Shown here in pieces: positions 32,462-40,960 of a DNA stretch of 64,000 nucleotides. Within the stretch, counting starts at the first letter, position 1, and each line of letters begins with the position of its first letter. Below the pieces are notes generated by a model. The model was not told where the DNA came from. It saw only the letters and a list, made by a program, of their open reading frames with translations, and ran no database searches. The DNA comes from Nocardiopsis metallicus (lineage in GTDB: Bacteria; Actinomycetota; Actinomycetes; Streptosporangiales; Streptosporangiaceae), in the NCBI RefSeq assembly GCF_014201115.1, contig NZ_JACHDO010000001.1, forward strand, positions 3,968,001 through 4,032,000, in the 5' to 3' direction. Made by a program: the position numbers and the translations under genes.

Positions 32462-33268
32462 TCAGGCGGAGGTGGACGGAGCGGTGGTGAACGAAGCGGG
32501 GGCGGACGGATCCGCGGTGAACGGGGCGATGGTCACGCCCCGCGCGCGGAGCAGGTCGGCCACGGCTCGGGCGATGTCCACGGCTCCGGGGCTGTCACCG
32601 TGCACGCACAGGGAGTCGGCCTCGACGAGGATCTCGCTGCCGTCCACGGCCTCGATCGGTTCGCCTCGGGCGATGCGCAGGCAGCGGGCGGCGATGGCCT
32701 CGGGATCGTGCAGGACGGAGCCGGGCTCGCGGCGTGAGACGAGAGTGCCCTGCGGGGTGTAGGCGCGGTCGGCGAAGGCCTCGCGGTAGGTGCGCAGGCC
32801 CGCTTTCTCTGCTTTCTCCAGGAAGCGCGAGCCGGGCAGGCCGAGGACGGGGAGGTCGGGGTCGAAGGCGCGGACGGCCTCCACGACCGCGGCGGCCTGG
32901 TCCTCGTGGTGGACGATCGCGTTGTACAGGGCTCCGTGCGGCTTGACGTAGCGGATGCGGTCGCCGGTCAGCGCGGTGAAGGAGGACAGGGCGCCGAGCT
33001 GGTAGAGCACTTCGTCGGTGAGTTCGGCGGGGGGCACGTCCACGAAGCGGCGGCCGAACCCGGCGAGGTCCCGGTAGGCCACGTGCCCGCCGACGGCGAC
33101 CCCGCGCGCGGCGGCCTCGGCGGTGGTGCGGCGCAGGACCGAGGGGTCGCCGGCGTGGAAGCCGCAGGCGACGTTGGCGCTGGTCACGATGGACAGCAGG
33201 GCCTGCTCGTCACCGAGTTCCCAGCGGCCGAAGCTCTCGCCGAGGTCGGAGTTGAGATCGATACGCAA
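32462..33268 (-). CDS. pxpA: 5-oxoprolinase subunit A (LamB/YcsF family)
   Basis: The 268-residue protein opens with IDLNSDLGESFGRW and has ANVACGFHAGDP, the hallmark LamB/YcsF blocks, plus RYVKPHGALYN and LVEADSLCVHGDSPGAV. It is the ring-opening component of PxpABC. ATG 33268 precedes the conserved first strand by two residues. An Ala/Pro/Thr-rich tail (about 250-268) is extra. It follows the NRAMP-like transporter gene by 112 bp, probably in one transcript. Confidence 0.95.
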   Translation of the reverse strand: MRIDLNSDLGESFGRWELGDEQALLSIVTSANVACGFHAGDPSVLRRTTAEAAARGVAVGGHVAYRDLAGFGRRFVDVPPAELTDEVLYQLGALSSFTALTGDRIRYVKPHGALYNAIVHHEDQAAAVVEAVRAFDPDLPVLGLPGSRFLEKAEKAGLRTYREAFADRAYTPQGTLVSRREPGSVLHDPEAIAARCLRIARGEPIEAVDGSEILVEADSLCVHGDSPGAVDIARAVADLLRARGVTIAPFTADPSAPASFTTAPSTSA

Positions 33269-33380
33269 CGTGCTGCTCCTCTTTCCTGTTTCTCGTACCC
33301 GGTGGTGGCACCGGCACTCCGTTGTGCCGGTACCTCCACCGTGCCGGGTGTTTCCGGTGCTGGCCCCGGGTCTGCCGGAG

Positions 33381-34637
33381 CTACTGCCAGAGGGCTGCGA
33401 TACCGCTCAGGGAGTTGACCGCCATGTAGGCGGTGAGCAGCCACGCCGCGACGCCGATGACGATCAGCCAGCGCGGGTAGCGGTAGCCGTCGAGCAGGGT
33501 GCGGGAGTGGCGTGCGGCCACCCACAGGAGCAGGCCGAGGCCGACCGGAAGGATCACACCGTTGAGGGCGCCCGCCATGACCAGCAGCGTGACGGGGGCC
33601 TGGCCGGAGATCAGGTAGATCGCCAGGGAGATCCCGATGAAGCCGGTGACCAGCTTGCCCTTGTGGCGTTCCAGCCACGGGGAGAACGTGGTGACGAAGG
33701 AGACGGAGGTGTAGGAGGCGCCGATCACGGAGCTGACCGCGGCCGCCCACATGATCATGCCGAACAGGCGCATGCCGACCTCTCCGGCGGCCTGGTGGAA
33801 GGCTTCGGCCGAAGGGTTGGGCGAGTCCATGATCGCGACGCCTCCCGAGACCACGCCGAGGATCGCGAGGAAGAGGAGAACCCGAATGAGGCCGGTGACG
33901 ATGATGCCGGTGACGGAGGTCTGGGTGATGGCGGCGATGTTCTCGCGGCCGCCCCTGCCCTGCTCGATGAGGCGGTGGGCGCCCGCGTAGGTGATGTAGC
34001 CGCCGACCGTGCCTCCGATGATGGTGATGGTGGCGAGGAAGAGGTCGCTACTGGCCGCCTCGGGCAGCACGGACTGGCGCAGGGCCTCGCCCACCGGCGG
34101 GTTCGACGCGAAGGCCACATAGGCGGTGAGGGCGATCATGAGCACGCCGAGGACCACGAGTATGCGGTCCAGGGCCACTCCCAGCTGCTTGACGGCCAGG
34201 ATGACGATGGCGACCGCGGCCGAGATGATCGCGCCGACACGCGGGTCGAGGCCGATCATGGCGTCCAGGCCCAGGCCCGTGCCGGCGATGTTGCCGATGT
34301 TGAAGACCAGGCCGCCGAAGACGATGAGGGCGGCGAGCAGGTAACCGGCCCCGGGGAGCACCTTGTTGGCCAGGTCCTGGGCGCGCGTGTTCGAGACGCC
34401 GATGACCCGCCAGATGTTCAGCTGCACGGCGATGTCGACCAGGATCGAAACCAGGATCGCGAAGGCGAACGCGGCTCCGAGCTGCGCGGTGAAGGTCGTG
34501 GTCTGGGTGATGAATCCGGGGCCGACGGCGCTGGTGGCCATCAGGAACATGGCGCCGAGGAGACCGCTGCTCAGAGCTACGCGGCCGAGTCGGGGGCGTA
34601 TCGGCGCGGGAGCGGGTGCGGGGGGCTTGTCGCCCAT
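33381..34637 (-). CDS. NRAMP-family transporter without the metal-binding motifs
   Basis: The 418-residue protein has 11 predicted membrane helices and the NRAMP start SAVGPGFITQTTTFTAQLG. The helix 1 DPGN motif that coordinates metal in true NRAMPs is absent, and the helix 6 MPH motif reads GGYITYAGAH. It therefore belongs to the divergent NRAMP branch that travels with 5-oxoprolinase genes (YcsG in B. subtilis). Metal transport looks unlikely; import of 5-oxoproline or a related compound fits the context. It is the first gene of the cluster, behind a FadR-like operator. Confidence 0.85.
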   Translation of the reverse strand: MGDKPPAPAPAPIRPRLGRVALSSGLLGAMFLMATSAVGPGFITQTTTFTAQLGAAFAFAILVSILVDIAVQLNIWRVIGVSNTRAQDLANKVLPGAGYLLAALIVFGGLVFNIGNIAGTGLGLDAMIGLDPRVGAIISAAVAIVILAVKQLGVALDRILVVLGVLMIALTAYVAFASNPPVGEALRQSVLPEAASSDLFLATITIIGGTVGGYITYAGAHRLIEQGRGGRENIAAITQTSVTGIIVTGLIRVLLFLAILGVVSGGVAIMDSPNPSAEAFHQAAGEVGMRLFGMIMWAAAVSSVIGASYTSVSFVTTFSPWLERHKGKLVTGFIGISLAIYLISGQAPVTLLVMAGALNGVILPVGLGLLLWVAARHSRTLLDGYRYPRWLIVIGVAAWLLTAYMAVNSLSGIAALWQ

Positions 34638-34676
34638 GGCTTTCTCCAGTGTGGGGAGATCGAACGGTCCTGGTGA

Positions 34677-34705
34677 CCAACATCATCGTTGGATTGTTGA
34701 ACAAT
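34677..34705. promoter_or_regulatory. GntR/FadR-type operator between the transporter and gntR genes
   Basis: Two perfect inverted repeats are adjacent: CCAAC-N6-GTTGG (34677-34692) and ATTGTT-G-AACAAT (34693-34705). The second matches the TNGTNNNACNA pattern of FadR-subfamily GntR regulators. They lie just upstream of the NRAMP-like gene start and 122 bp before gntR. Confidence 0.6.
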
Positions 34706-34826
34706 ACTTCAATCGTGCGGACTTGGTAAAGGACAGGTAAGTAAAATCCCGGCGCCTCCGGTACGTAACATTGGTGGGACCACCCCGCCCGGTGCGGGCA
34801 CGCACGAAGCAGTCGAAGGGGCTCAC

Positions 34827-35534
34827 GTGACGGCGACCGAGGACCACATCGACCGGCTGCCCGCGCCCGCCCTGGCGCGGCCCACCAGCCAGGCCGAACG
34901 CGTCGCCGACCTGCTGCGCACCTTCGTCATCGACGGCGCGCTGGCCCCCGGCGTGCGCCTGTCCGAGGAGAAGCTCAGCCGCAAGTACCAGGTTTCCCGG
35001 AACACGCTGCGCGAGGCCTTCCGGCTCCTGAGCCGCGAGCGCCTGCTCGTGCACCACATGCACCGCGGGGTGTTCGTCAACCGCCCCACCAGCGAAGACG
35101 TCCGCGATCTGTTCAATGCGCGCAGGTCTTTGGAACTTCCCGCCGTGCGCGGGGCGGGCAACGCCCCGGCGGAACTGGTGCGTGCCGTGGGCGCCGCCGT
35201 CGACGAGGGCGAGCGGGCCCGCGCCGAGGAGGACTGGTGGCGGATGGGCAGCGCGAACATGCACTTCCACGAGGCGCTCGCCGCCCTGGCGCGGAGTGAG
35301 CGGATCAACGAGTTCATGAGACAGGTGCTGGCCGAGACCCGGCTGGTGTTCCACGTGATGGCCGCGCCCCGTGAGTTCCACGACCCCTACCTCAAGTGGA
35401 ACCGGCGCATCCACCTGGCACTGGTCGAGGGGAATGCCGAGACCGCGGCCGCCGAACTCACCGAGTACCTGGACACCTCGGAGGACCAGCTGGTCACCGC
35501 GTTCGTCGAGTTGGAGCGGACTTCCCGCACCTGA
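34827..35534 (+). CDS. GntR family regulator, FadR/FCD subfamily
   Basis: The 235-residue protein has a GntR winged helix (about 20-85: LSEEKLSRKYQVSRNTLREA) and an FCD ligand domain (about 95-225) with metal-ligand positions in NARRSLELPA, NMHFHEALAALA and NRRIHLALVEGN. It diverges from the 5-oxoprolinase cluster and takes the place of the IclR-type KipR of B. subtilis. Repression of the cluster, released by a small carboxylate such as 5-oxoproline, is the likely role. GTG 34827 is the start used here. Confidence 0.92.
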   Translation: MTATEDHIDRLPAPALARPTSQAERVADLLRTFVIDGALAPGVRLSEEKLSRKYQVSRNTLREAFRLLSRERLLVHHMHRGVFVNRPTSEDVRDLFNARRSLELPAVRGAGNAPAELVRAVGAAVDEGERARAEEDWWRMGSANMHFHEALAALARSERINEFMRQVLAETRLVFHVMAAPREFHDPYLKWNRRIHLALVEGNAETAAAELTEYLDTSEDQLVTAFVELERTSRT

Positions 35535-35635
35535 GACCGGCCCGGGGCGCGATGGACCCGGGCCCTTCTCCGTCCGGACCCGGCCGCCCAACCGCCTGCT
35601 GCCGGAGGTCCCGAAGTGCCAGAATGGTGCCCGTA

Positions 35636-36421
35636 ATGGAACTGAACGGACGCCCCGTCAGCACGGGAGAACTCGCCGCTCTCGCCCTGTACGGCTACGG
35701 GCATTTCACGACCATGCTGGTCACGGACCTACGCGTGCGCGGCCTGGATCTGCACGTGGAGCGCCTGAGCCGGGACTGCGCGACCCTCTTTGGCACCGAA
35801 CTCGACATCCCGCGCGTACGCGAACTCGCACGCCGCTCAGCGCGTGCGCACCCCTCGCCCGCCGTGGTCCGGGTGACCGTCTACGACCCCGCCCTGGATC
35901 TGGGTCGCCCCAGTGCCCGGTCCCTGCCCCAGATCCTGGTGACGACCCGTTCGGCCCCGGGGTCCGTCCCGCCGCCGATCCACCTCGGTACCCGCCTGTT
36001 CTCGCGGGACACCCCGATGGTCAAGGGCACCGGGCTGTTCGGGGCGATCCGGCAACGGCGCGCGGCCCAGCTGGACGGATTCGACGACGCCCTGTTCACG
36101 GGTGTGGACGGCCGTGTCTCCGAAGGCCCCACCTGGAACATCGGCTTCCTGGACGGGTCAGGGCTGGTCTGGCCGCAGGCCCCCTGCCTGCCCGGGGTGA
36201 CGATGCGGCTGGTCGGCCAGGTCGCCGAGGCGCTCGGGGTCCCGGTCTCCACCCGCCCCCTGGCGGCCGTGGCGGCCACCCGGACCGCGGGGGCCTTCGT
36301 CACCAACGCCGTCACCGGGGTCCGGCCGGTGGGCTCGATCGACGGGGTGAGCCTTCCCCGGCCGGACCTGCTCCGCAAGATCAGTCAGACCTACCGGGAG
36401 CTTCCGGGCGAGTTGTTGTAG
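35636..36421 (+). CDS. Class IV aminotransferase (branched-chain / ADC lyase-like)
   Basis: The 261-residue protein has the class IV PLP fold: MELNGRPVSTGELAALALYG at the start, the cofactor Lys in TPMVKGTGLFG (about residue 130), DALFTGVDGRVSEGPTWNIG and AGAFVTNAVTGVRPVGSIDG. This type covers branched-chain and D-amino acid aminotransferases and aminodeoxychorismate lyase; the sequence does not separate them. ATG 35636 begins the conserved first strand. Its last 41 bases overlap the convergent MMPL gene. Confidence 0.9.
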   Translation: MELNGRPVSTGELAALALYGYGHFTTMLVTDLRVRGLDLHVERLSRDCATLFGTELDIPRVRELARRSARAHPSPAVVRVTVYDPALDLGRPSARSLPQILVTTRSAPGSVPPPIHLGTRLFSRDTPMVKGTGLFGAIRQRRAAQLDGFDDALFTGVDGRVSEGPTWNIGFLDGSGLVWPQAPCLPGVTMRLVGQVAEALGVPVSTRPLAAVAATRTAGAFVTNAVTGVRPVGSIDGVSLPRPDLLRKISQTYRELPGELL

Positions 36422-38654
36422 CGGCGATGGCGATGAGGGGCGGGGACGCGGAAGCGGAGTCGGGCCGGGGCCCGTCACCGGTTCGGGCCGCCCGGCCCGG
36501 CCACCACAGGCGCGGCCCCGCGTCGAGGGACAGGGCGGGGATGAGCAGCGTCCGTACCAGCAGCGCGTCCACCAGCACTCCGAACGCCACCAGGAACGCC
36601 AGTTGCAGCAGGAAGAGCAGCGGGATCACGGCGAGCGCGGCGAAGGTCGCGGCCAGCACCACCCCGGCTGAGGTGATCACCCCTCCGGTCACCGTCAGCG
36701 CCCGCAGGACGCCTTCGCGGTGCCCGCGGGTGAGGGCCTCCTCGCGGGCCCGGGACATCAGGAAGATGCTGTAGTCGATCCCCAGCGCCACCAGGAACAC
36801 GAAGGCGAACAGCGGCACCACCGGGTCGGCTCCGGGTAGGCCGAGGACGTGGTCGAACACCACAGTGCCCACCCCCAGGGCGGCGGCGAACGAGAGCACG
36901 TTGGCGGCCATCAGGAGCAGTGGGGCCACCAGCGACCGCAACAGCGGGATCAGGACCAGGAAGACGACCACCAGCACCAGTGGCACGACCACGACGAAGT
37001 CCCGTTGCGCGGTCTCCAGGGTGTCGAGGTCGGTGGCGCTCACCCCTCCCACCAGGGCGTTCGCCCCCTCGATCGAACCCAGCTCGGCGCGCAGGCCGCG
37101 CACGGCCGCCACCGCCTCGGGGGATTCGGGGTCAGCGGCCAGCACCACCTCGACCAGGACGTGGCCGTCCTCCACCAGGGGCGCGGGGTCCTCGCCGGGG
37201 GCCTGGCCCGCGGGCGGTCCGGGTTCGGTGACCGGGGCAGCCCCGTCGACGTCGGGCAGGCTCTCGGCGGCGGCCACCACCTCGTCCAGGTACTCCGCGT
37301 CGGCCACCACGAGCGCGGGCGCGGCGCTGGACTCGGCGCCGAATCCGCGGGTGAGTGCTTCCTGGCCGTCCACCGCCTCGACCTGGGTGCGGAAGACCTC
37401 CGCCTGCCCGGTGCCCTGGGCGCTGAACTGGGGCGCGAACACGGCCGCGGCGATCAGCAGGGCGGTGGTGCCCAGCCAGTAGGCGCGCGGGCGGCGGGCG
37501 ACCGTGGCGGAGACGCGCCCCCAGAAGGGGTGCTGGCGCAGGACCTGGTCGGTGCTCTGGCCCTCCTCGTGGCGGGTGTGGTGCGGCTTGGTGGGCCAGA
37601 AGGCGGCCCGACCGCACAGGGCGAGGGCGGCGGGCAGGAAGGTCATCGCGGAGAGCATCGCGGCGGCCACCCCGATGGCGACCACGGGACCGAGGCTGCG
37701 AGTGGAGGCGAGGTCGGCGGCGAGCAGGCAGAGCAGGCCGAGGATGACGGTTCCGCCGGAGGCGAGGACGGGTCCGGTGACGCCCCGGACCGCGGCGAGG
37801 ACCGCTTCGGGCACGCGCTCCCGGGCAGCCAGTTCCTCCCGGTAACGGGCGACGAGCAACAGCGCGTAGTCGGTGCAGGCGCCCACGACCAGGATGAACA
37901 GGATGCCCTGGCTCTGGCCGTTGAGGCTGACCAAGCCGGTGTCGGCGGCGGCGTAGACCAGTGCCCCGGACAGTCCCAGGGCCAGCAGTGAGGCGACGAT
38001 CACCAGCACCGGCAGCAGGGGTGAGCGGTAGACCGCGATGAGGATGACCAGGACGGCGACGACCGCGACGATCAACAGGGTGGAGTCGATGCCGGCGAAG
38101 GCCGCCACGAGGTCGGCCGCGTACCCGGCGGGCCCGGTGACCTGGGCCTGGATCCCGGGGAGGGGGTCATCGGCCAGGAGCGCGCGCAGTTCGGCCACGG
38201 AGTCGCCGGTGTCGAAGCGTTCACCGATCGGAACGATGAGCTGGGCGACGGAGGGGTCCTCGGTGCCCGGGATCGGGCCGATGACCTGGCTGGTGGCCCA
38301 GGGCTCGGCACCGATCCGCTCGGCCAGGGCACCCGCCTCGGCGAGGTCGGTGCCGGTGAGCTCGCGGTCGGCGGACAGGACCACGATGGCGGGGACGGTG
38401 TCGCCCCGGTCGAAGTCCCCGGCGAGTTCCGCGGCTTCGGTGGATTCGGCTCCGACCGGCAGGAACGCGCCGGGGTCGTTGGCCTGGACTTCCCCGAGCC
38501 TGCCCAGGAACGCCCCCAGGGGGCCCGCACCTAGCAGCCAGACCAGGCTGACCAGCAGAGCCGCGCCGACCCACCAGCGTGATCGTCTGCGTGGCGGCTC
38601 GTGTCGTTCCCTCACGGCGGGAGTCCTTCCGGGTAGGTGGGTAGGGCCCAGCAT
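36381..38654 (-). CDS. MMPL/RND family membrane exporter
   Basis: The 757-residue protein shows the MMPL pattern: a helix (about 27-50), a large extracytoplasmic domain, five helices (about 190-345), a second helix/loop/five-helix set, and a basic tail. Typical motifs are GACTDYALLLVARYREEL and ALGIDYSIFLMSRAREEALT, the proton-relay helices 4 and 10. Relatives export lipids or drugs using the proton gradient. ATG 38654 is followed by other possible starts (GTG near 38615). A perfect 15-bp palindrome lies 12 bp upstream of the start, but no regulator gene is adjacent. Confidence 0.93.
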   Translation of the reverse strand: MLGPTHLPGRTPAVRERHEPPRRRSRWWVGAALLVSLVWLLGAGPLGAFLGRLGEVQANDPGAFLPVGAESTEAAELAGDFDRGDTVPAIVVLSADRELTGTDLAEAGALAERIGAEPWATSQVIGPIPGTEDPSVAQLIVPIGERFDTGDSVAELRALLADDPLPGIQAQVTGPAGYAADLVAAFAGIDSTLLIVAVVAVLVILIAVYRSPLLPVLVIVASLLALGLSGALVYAAADTGLVSLNGQSQGILFILVVGACTDYALLLVARYREELAARERVPEAVLAAVRGVTGPVLASGGTVILGLLCLLAADLASTRSLGPVVAIGVAAAMLSAMTFLPAALALCGRAAFWPTKPHHTRHEEGQSTDQVLRQHPFWGRVSATVARRPRAYWLGTTALLIAAAVFAPQFSAQGTGQAEVFRTQVEAVDGQEALTRGFGAESSAAPALVVADAEYLDEVVAAAESLPDVDGAAPVTEPGPPAGQAPGEDPAPLVEDGHVLVEVVLAADPESPEAVAAVRGLRAELGSIEGANALVGGVSATDLDTLETAQRDFVVVVPLVLVVVFLVLIPLLRSLVAPLLLMAANVLSFAAALGVGTVVFDHVLGLPGADPVVPLFAFVFLVALGIDYSIFLMSRAREEALTRGHREGVLRALTVTGGVITSAGVVLAATFAALAVIPLLFLLQLAFLVAFGVLVDALLVRTLLIPALSLDAGPRLWWPGRAARTGDGPRPDSASASPPLIAIAATTTRPEAPGRSD

Positions 38655-38665
38655 TTGACTAGAAA

Positions 38666-38680
38666 TCCAAGCTTCTTGGA
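38666..38680. promoter_or_regulatory. Operator palindrome upstream of the MMPL gene
   Basis: TCCAAG-CTT-CTTGGA is a perfect inverted repeat. On the minus strand it lies directly after a possible promoter (TTATCG, 16 bp, TAGGAT at 38681-38686), so a bound repressor would block initiation. A TetR regulator encoded elsewhere is the likely ligand. Confidence 0.5.
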
Positions 38681-38733
38681 ATCCTAGCTAATTACCCCCA
38701 TACGATAACGCACACCCGGACCAGGTCACGCCG

Positions 38734-38756
38734 GGCGGGGCCGGTCCGGCCCCGCC
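38734..38756 (-). terminator. Hairpin terminator after the SDR gene
   Basis: Two perfect 11-bp arms (38734-38744 and 38746-38756) around a single central base lie directly after the stop of the minus-strand gene at 38764. No T-run follows. Confidence 0.6.
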
Positions 38757-38763
38757 GCGTGGT

Positions 38764-40251
38764 TCAGGTGCGTACGGCCGGTTCGTCGGTGGCGGCGGCC
38801 CGGGCGGCGATGTTGTCGGCCATCGACCCGAAGACGATCCCGTGGAAGGGCGTGACCGCCTTCCAGTACAGGTGCCCCAGCAGACCGCGCGGATGGAACA
38901 GAGCCTGCTGGCAGTACACCGTGCGCCCGTCCTGGACCCCCACGCGCAGTTCCAGCCAGGCCAGGCCCGGCAGGCGCATCTCGGCTCGCAGCCGCAGGAG
39001 TTCGCCGGGGACGAGCTCCTCGACACGCCAGAAGTCCAACGAGTCCCCTACCCGCAGGCGCTCGGGGTCACGGCGGCCGCGCCTGAGGCCCACCCCGCCC
39101 ACCGCGAGGTCGATCCAGCCGCGCGCGGCCCAGGCGAGCGGCCAGGAGTACCAACCGCGTTCACCGCCGATGCCCTCGATGACCCGCCACAGCTCCGACG
39201 GGGCGGCGTCCACGTGACGCGCCCGGCGGTCGGTGTACAGGCTGCCCCCGGCCCAGTCGGGGTCGGTCGGCAACGGGTCGGACGGCGCGCTGGGCCACGC
39301 GGCGGAGGACCAGCGCGTGTCCACGCGGTCCTCGTCGATGCGCCGCAGCGCCAGGCGCACCGCCTCGTCGAAACCGATGCGCTCGTGATCGCGCAGAAGC
39401 CGGGCGAGATCGTCCTCCGCCGTCACCGAGTCGTGCCGCAACGACTCCACCAGCGGCCGGGCCACCGACGGCGGAACCGGTGTGATGAGGCCGACCCACA
39501 GGCTCGACAGCCCCGGGGACAGAACCGGCACCGGAATAATCAGCCGGCGGACCAGCCCCGCCACGGCGGCGAACCTCTGGATCATCTGCGCGTAGCTGAG
39601 GATCTCGGGTCCGCCGATGTCGAAGGTCCGGTTGGTCTCCTCCGGGAGTTCGTCCGCGCGTACGAGCAGGCGCAGCACGTCCCGAACGGCGACGGGCTGC
39701 ACCCGGCTGCGCACCCACCGGGGCGTGGTCATCGCGGGAAGTCGCTCCGTCAGGTGCCGCAGCATCTCGAAGGACGCCGATCCGGACCCGAGGATGACAG
39801 CGGCGCGCAGCACCACGGCGGGCACCGGCGCATCCAGCAGGATCCGCCCGACCTCCTCCCGCGAGGCCATGTGCTCTGACAGTTCGACGTGCTCCGGGGC
39901 CAGTCCCCCGAGGTAGACGACGCGTCCGGCCCCGGCCTCCCCCGCCGCCTCGGCGAACCGCCTCGCGCCTTCGGCGTCCGTGTTGACGAAGTCGCGGCCA
40001 CCGCCCATGGAGTGGACCAGGTAGTAGGCCACGTCCACACCGGACAGTGCCTCCGGCAGGCCCTCCCCGGAGACCACGTCGCCCCGGACCACCTCGACGC
40101 GGTCCCGCCAGGGGTGATCACGTAGTTTGTCCGGGGTCCGGGCCAGGCAGCGGACCCTGTACCCGGCGGCCAGCAGCTCCGGGACCAGACGACCGCCGAT
40201 GTAGCCGCTGGCCCCCGTCACCAGGGCGAGGCGCCCCGTGGCAGCACTCAT
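38764..40251 (-). CDS. SDR-type NAD(P)-binding protein with C-terminal DUF2867 domain
   Basis: The 495-residue protein joins an atypical short-chain dehydrogenase (about 1-300: LALVTGASGYIGGRLVPELL, VDVAYYLVHSMGG, RVVYLGGLAPEHVELSEHM) to a DUF2867 SRPBCC-like domain (about 340-490: RARHVDAAPSELWRVIEGIG, DFWRVEELVPGELLRLRAEM). Such fusions are frequent in actinobacteria and in light-induced gene sets of other bacteria. ATG 40251 overlaps the stop of the DUF4383 gene (ATGA). The substrate is unknown. The operon diverges from a CarH-like photoreceptor gene, which makes light control plausible. Confidence 0.87.
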   Translation of the reverse strand: MSAATGRLALVTGASGYIGGRLVPELLAAGYRVRCLARTPDKLRDHPWRDRVEVVRGDVVSGEGLPEALSGVDVAYYLVHSMGGGRDFVNTDAEGARRFAEAAGEAGAGRVVYLGGLAPEHVELSEHMASREEVGRILLDAPVPAVVLRAAVILGSGSASFEMLRHLTERLPAMTTPRWVRSRVQPVAVRDVLRLLVRADELPEETNRTFDIGGPEILSYAQMIQRFAAVAGLVRRLIIPVPVLSPGLSSLWVGLITPVPPSVARPLVESLRHDSVTAEDDLARLLRDHERIGFDEAVRLALRRIDEDRVDTRWSSAAWPSAPSDPLPTDPDWAGGSLYTDRRARHVDAAPSELWRVIEGIGGERGWYSWPLAWAARGWIDLAVGGVGLRRGRRDPERLRVGDSLDFWRVEELVPGELLRLRAEMRLPGLAWLELRVGVQDGRTVYCQQALFHPRGLLGHLYWKAVTPFHGIVFGSMADNIAARAAATDEPAVRT

Positions 40252-40868
40252 CCCCGGGACTCCTCGGCGCTGTCCTGTCGCGCCGCGGAGCGCGGACCGG
40301 GGACACCGGTGGCCGTACCCCGCGGGCCCGCGAGCCGGTTCGCCCCGTGGCCCCGAACGCGGTCCTCCCCCGTCGCACCGCTCTCCCGCCCCTCCTCGTC
40401 GGCGGAGGCCTCGGGGTGGCGGTGCCGCTGGAAGGGGTTGTCCTCCGGCAACCCCCCGCTGAACCGGCCGTACATGCCGAAGGTCATGACCACGAGGCCG
40501 ACCACGAAGCTGAAGATCACGTTGGGCATGGAGAAGGCCAGAACGTTGAAGTCCGTACTCATCAGGTAGAGGTTCACCAGTCCGCTGACCACGAAGGCCG
40601 CACCCACGGCGACGCACACCGTGGACGCGAACTTCCCGCCCAGAATCGCCGCCCCCACGAGGAGGGAACCGATGGCGATGGAGATGAAGCTCAGTGCGCC
40701 GTTGGTGGAAAGCCCCGCGATGACCTCGCCCTGGGTGTCGAAGAGCGGCAGCCTGATCATCAGCCCCGCGCTGCCGAAGCCCACCAGGACAAGCCCGGTC
40801 AACCCAGCCCCGATACGGTAGACCAGGTCCAGGCGCCGGTCCGCCCGACGTGTGGTGTCCAGTTCCAT
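40248..40868 (-). CDS. DUF4383 membrane protein
   Basis: The 206-residue protein has four membrane helices (about 15-38, 55-78, 85-105 and 115-140) with YRIGAGLTGLVLVGFGSAGL and PNVIFSFVVGLVVMTFGMYG, then a charged disordered C-terminal tail of about 60 residues. It fits DUF4383, of unknown function. It is the first gene of a two-gene operon with the SDR/DUF2867 gene and diverges from the photoreceptor gene by 92 bp. Confidence 0.85.
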   Translation of the reverse strand: MELDTTRRADRRLDLVYRIGAGLTGLVLVGFGSAGLMIRLPLFDTQGEVIAGLSTNGALSFISIAIGSLLVGAAILGGKFASTVCVAVGAAFVVSGLVNLYLMSTDFNVLAFSMPNVIFSFVVGLVVMTFGMYGRFSGGLPEDNPFQRHRHPEASADEEGRESGATGEDRVRGHGANRLAGPRGTATGVPGPRSAARQDSAEESRG

Positions 40869-40918
40869 GTCGTTGCCCCTTTCGGTGCTCTCAGGACTAG
40901 AGTCAGAGGTCAGCGGCC

Positions 40919-40950
40919 TGTGTCACAAGTCGCACCGATTTCGCAACGTG
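40919..40950. promoter_or_regulatory. Candidate CarH-type repeats between photoreceptor and DUF4383 genes
   Basis: TCGCA occurs at 40930-40934 and 40941-40945, exactly 11 bp apart, with a related TCACA at 40923-40927. CarH proteins are known to bind 11-bp direct repeats, so this 92-bp divergent region is the natural place to look for the operator. The match is short and unproved. Confidence 0.3.
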
Positions 40951-40960
40951 TTGGGGCGCC

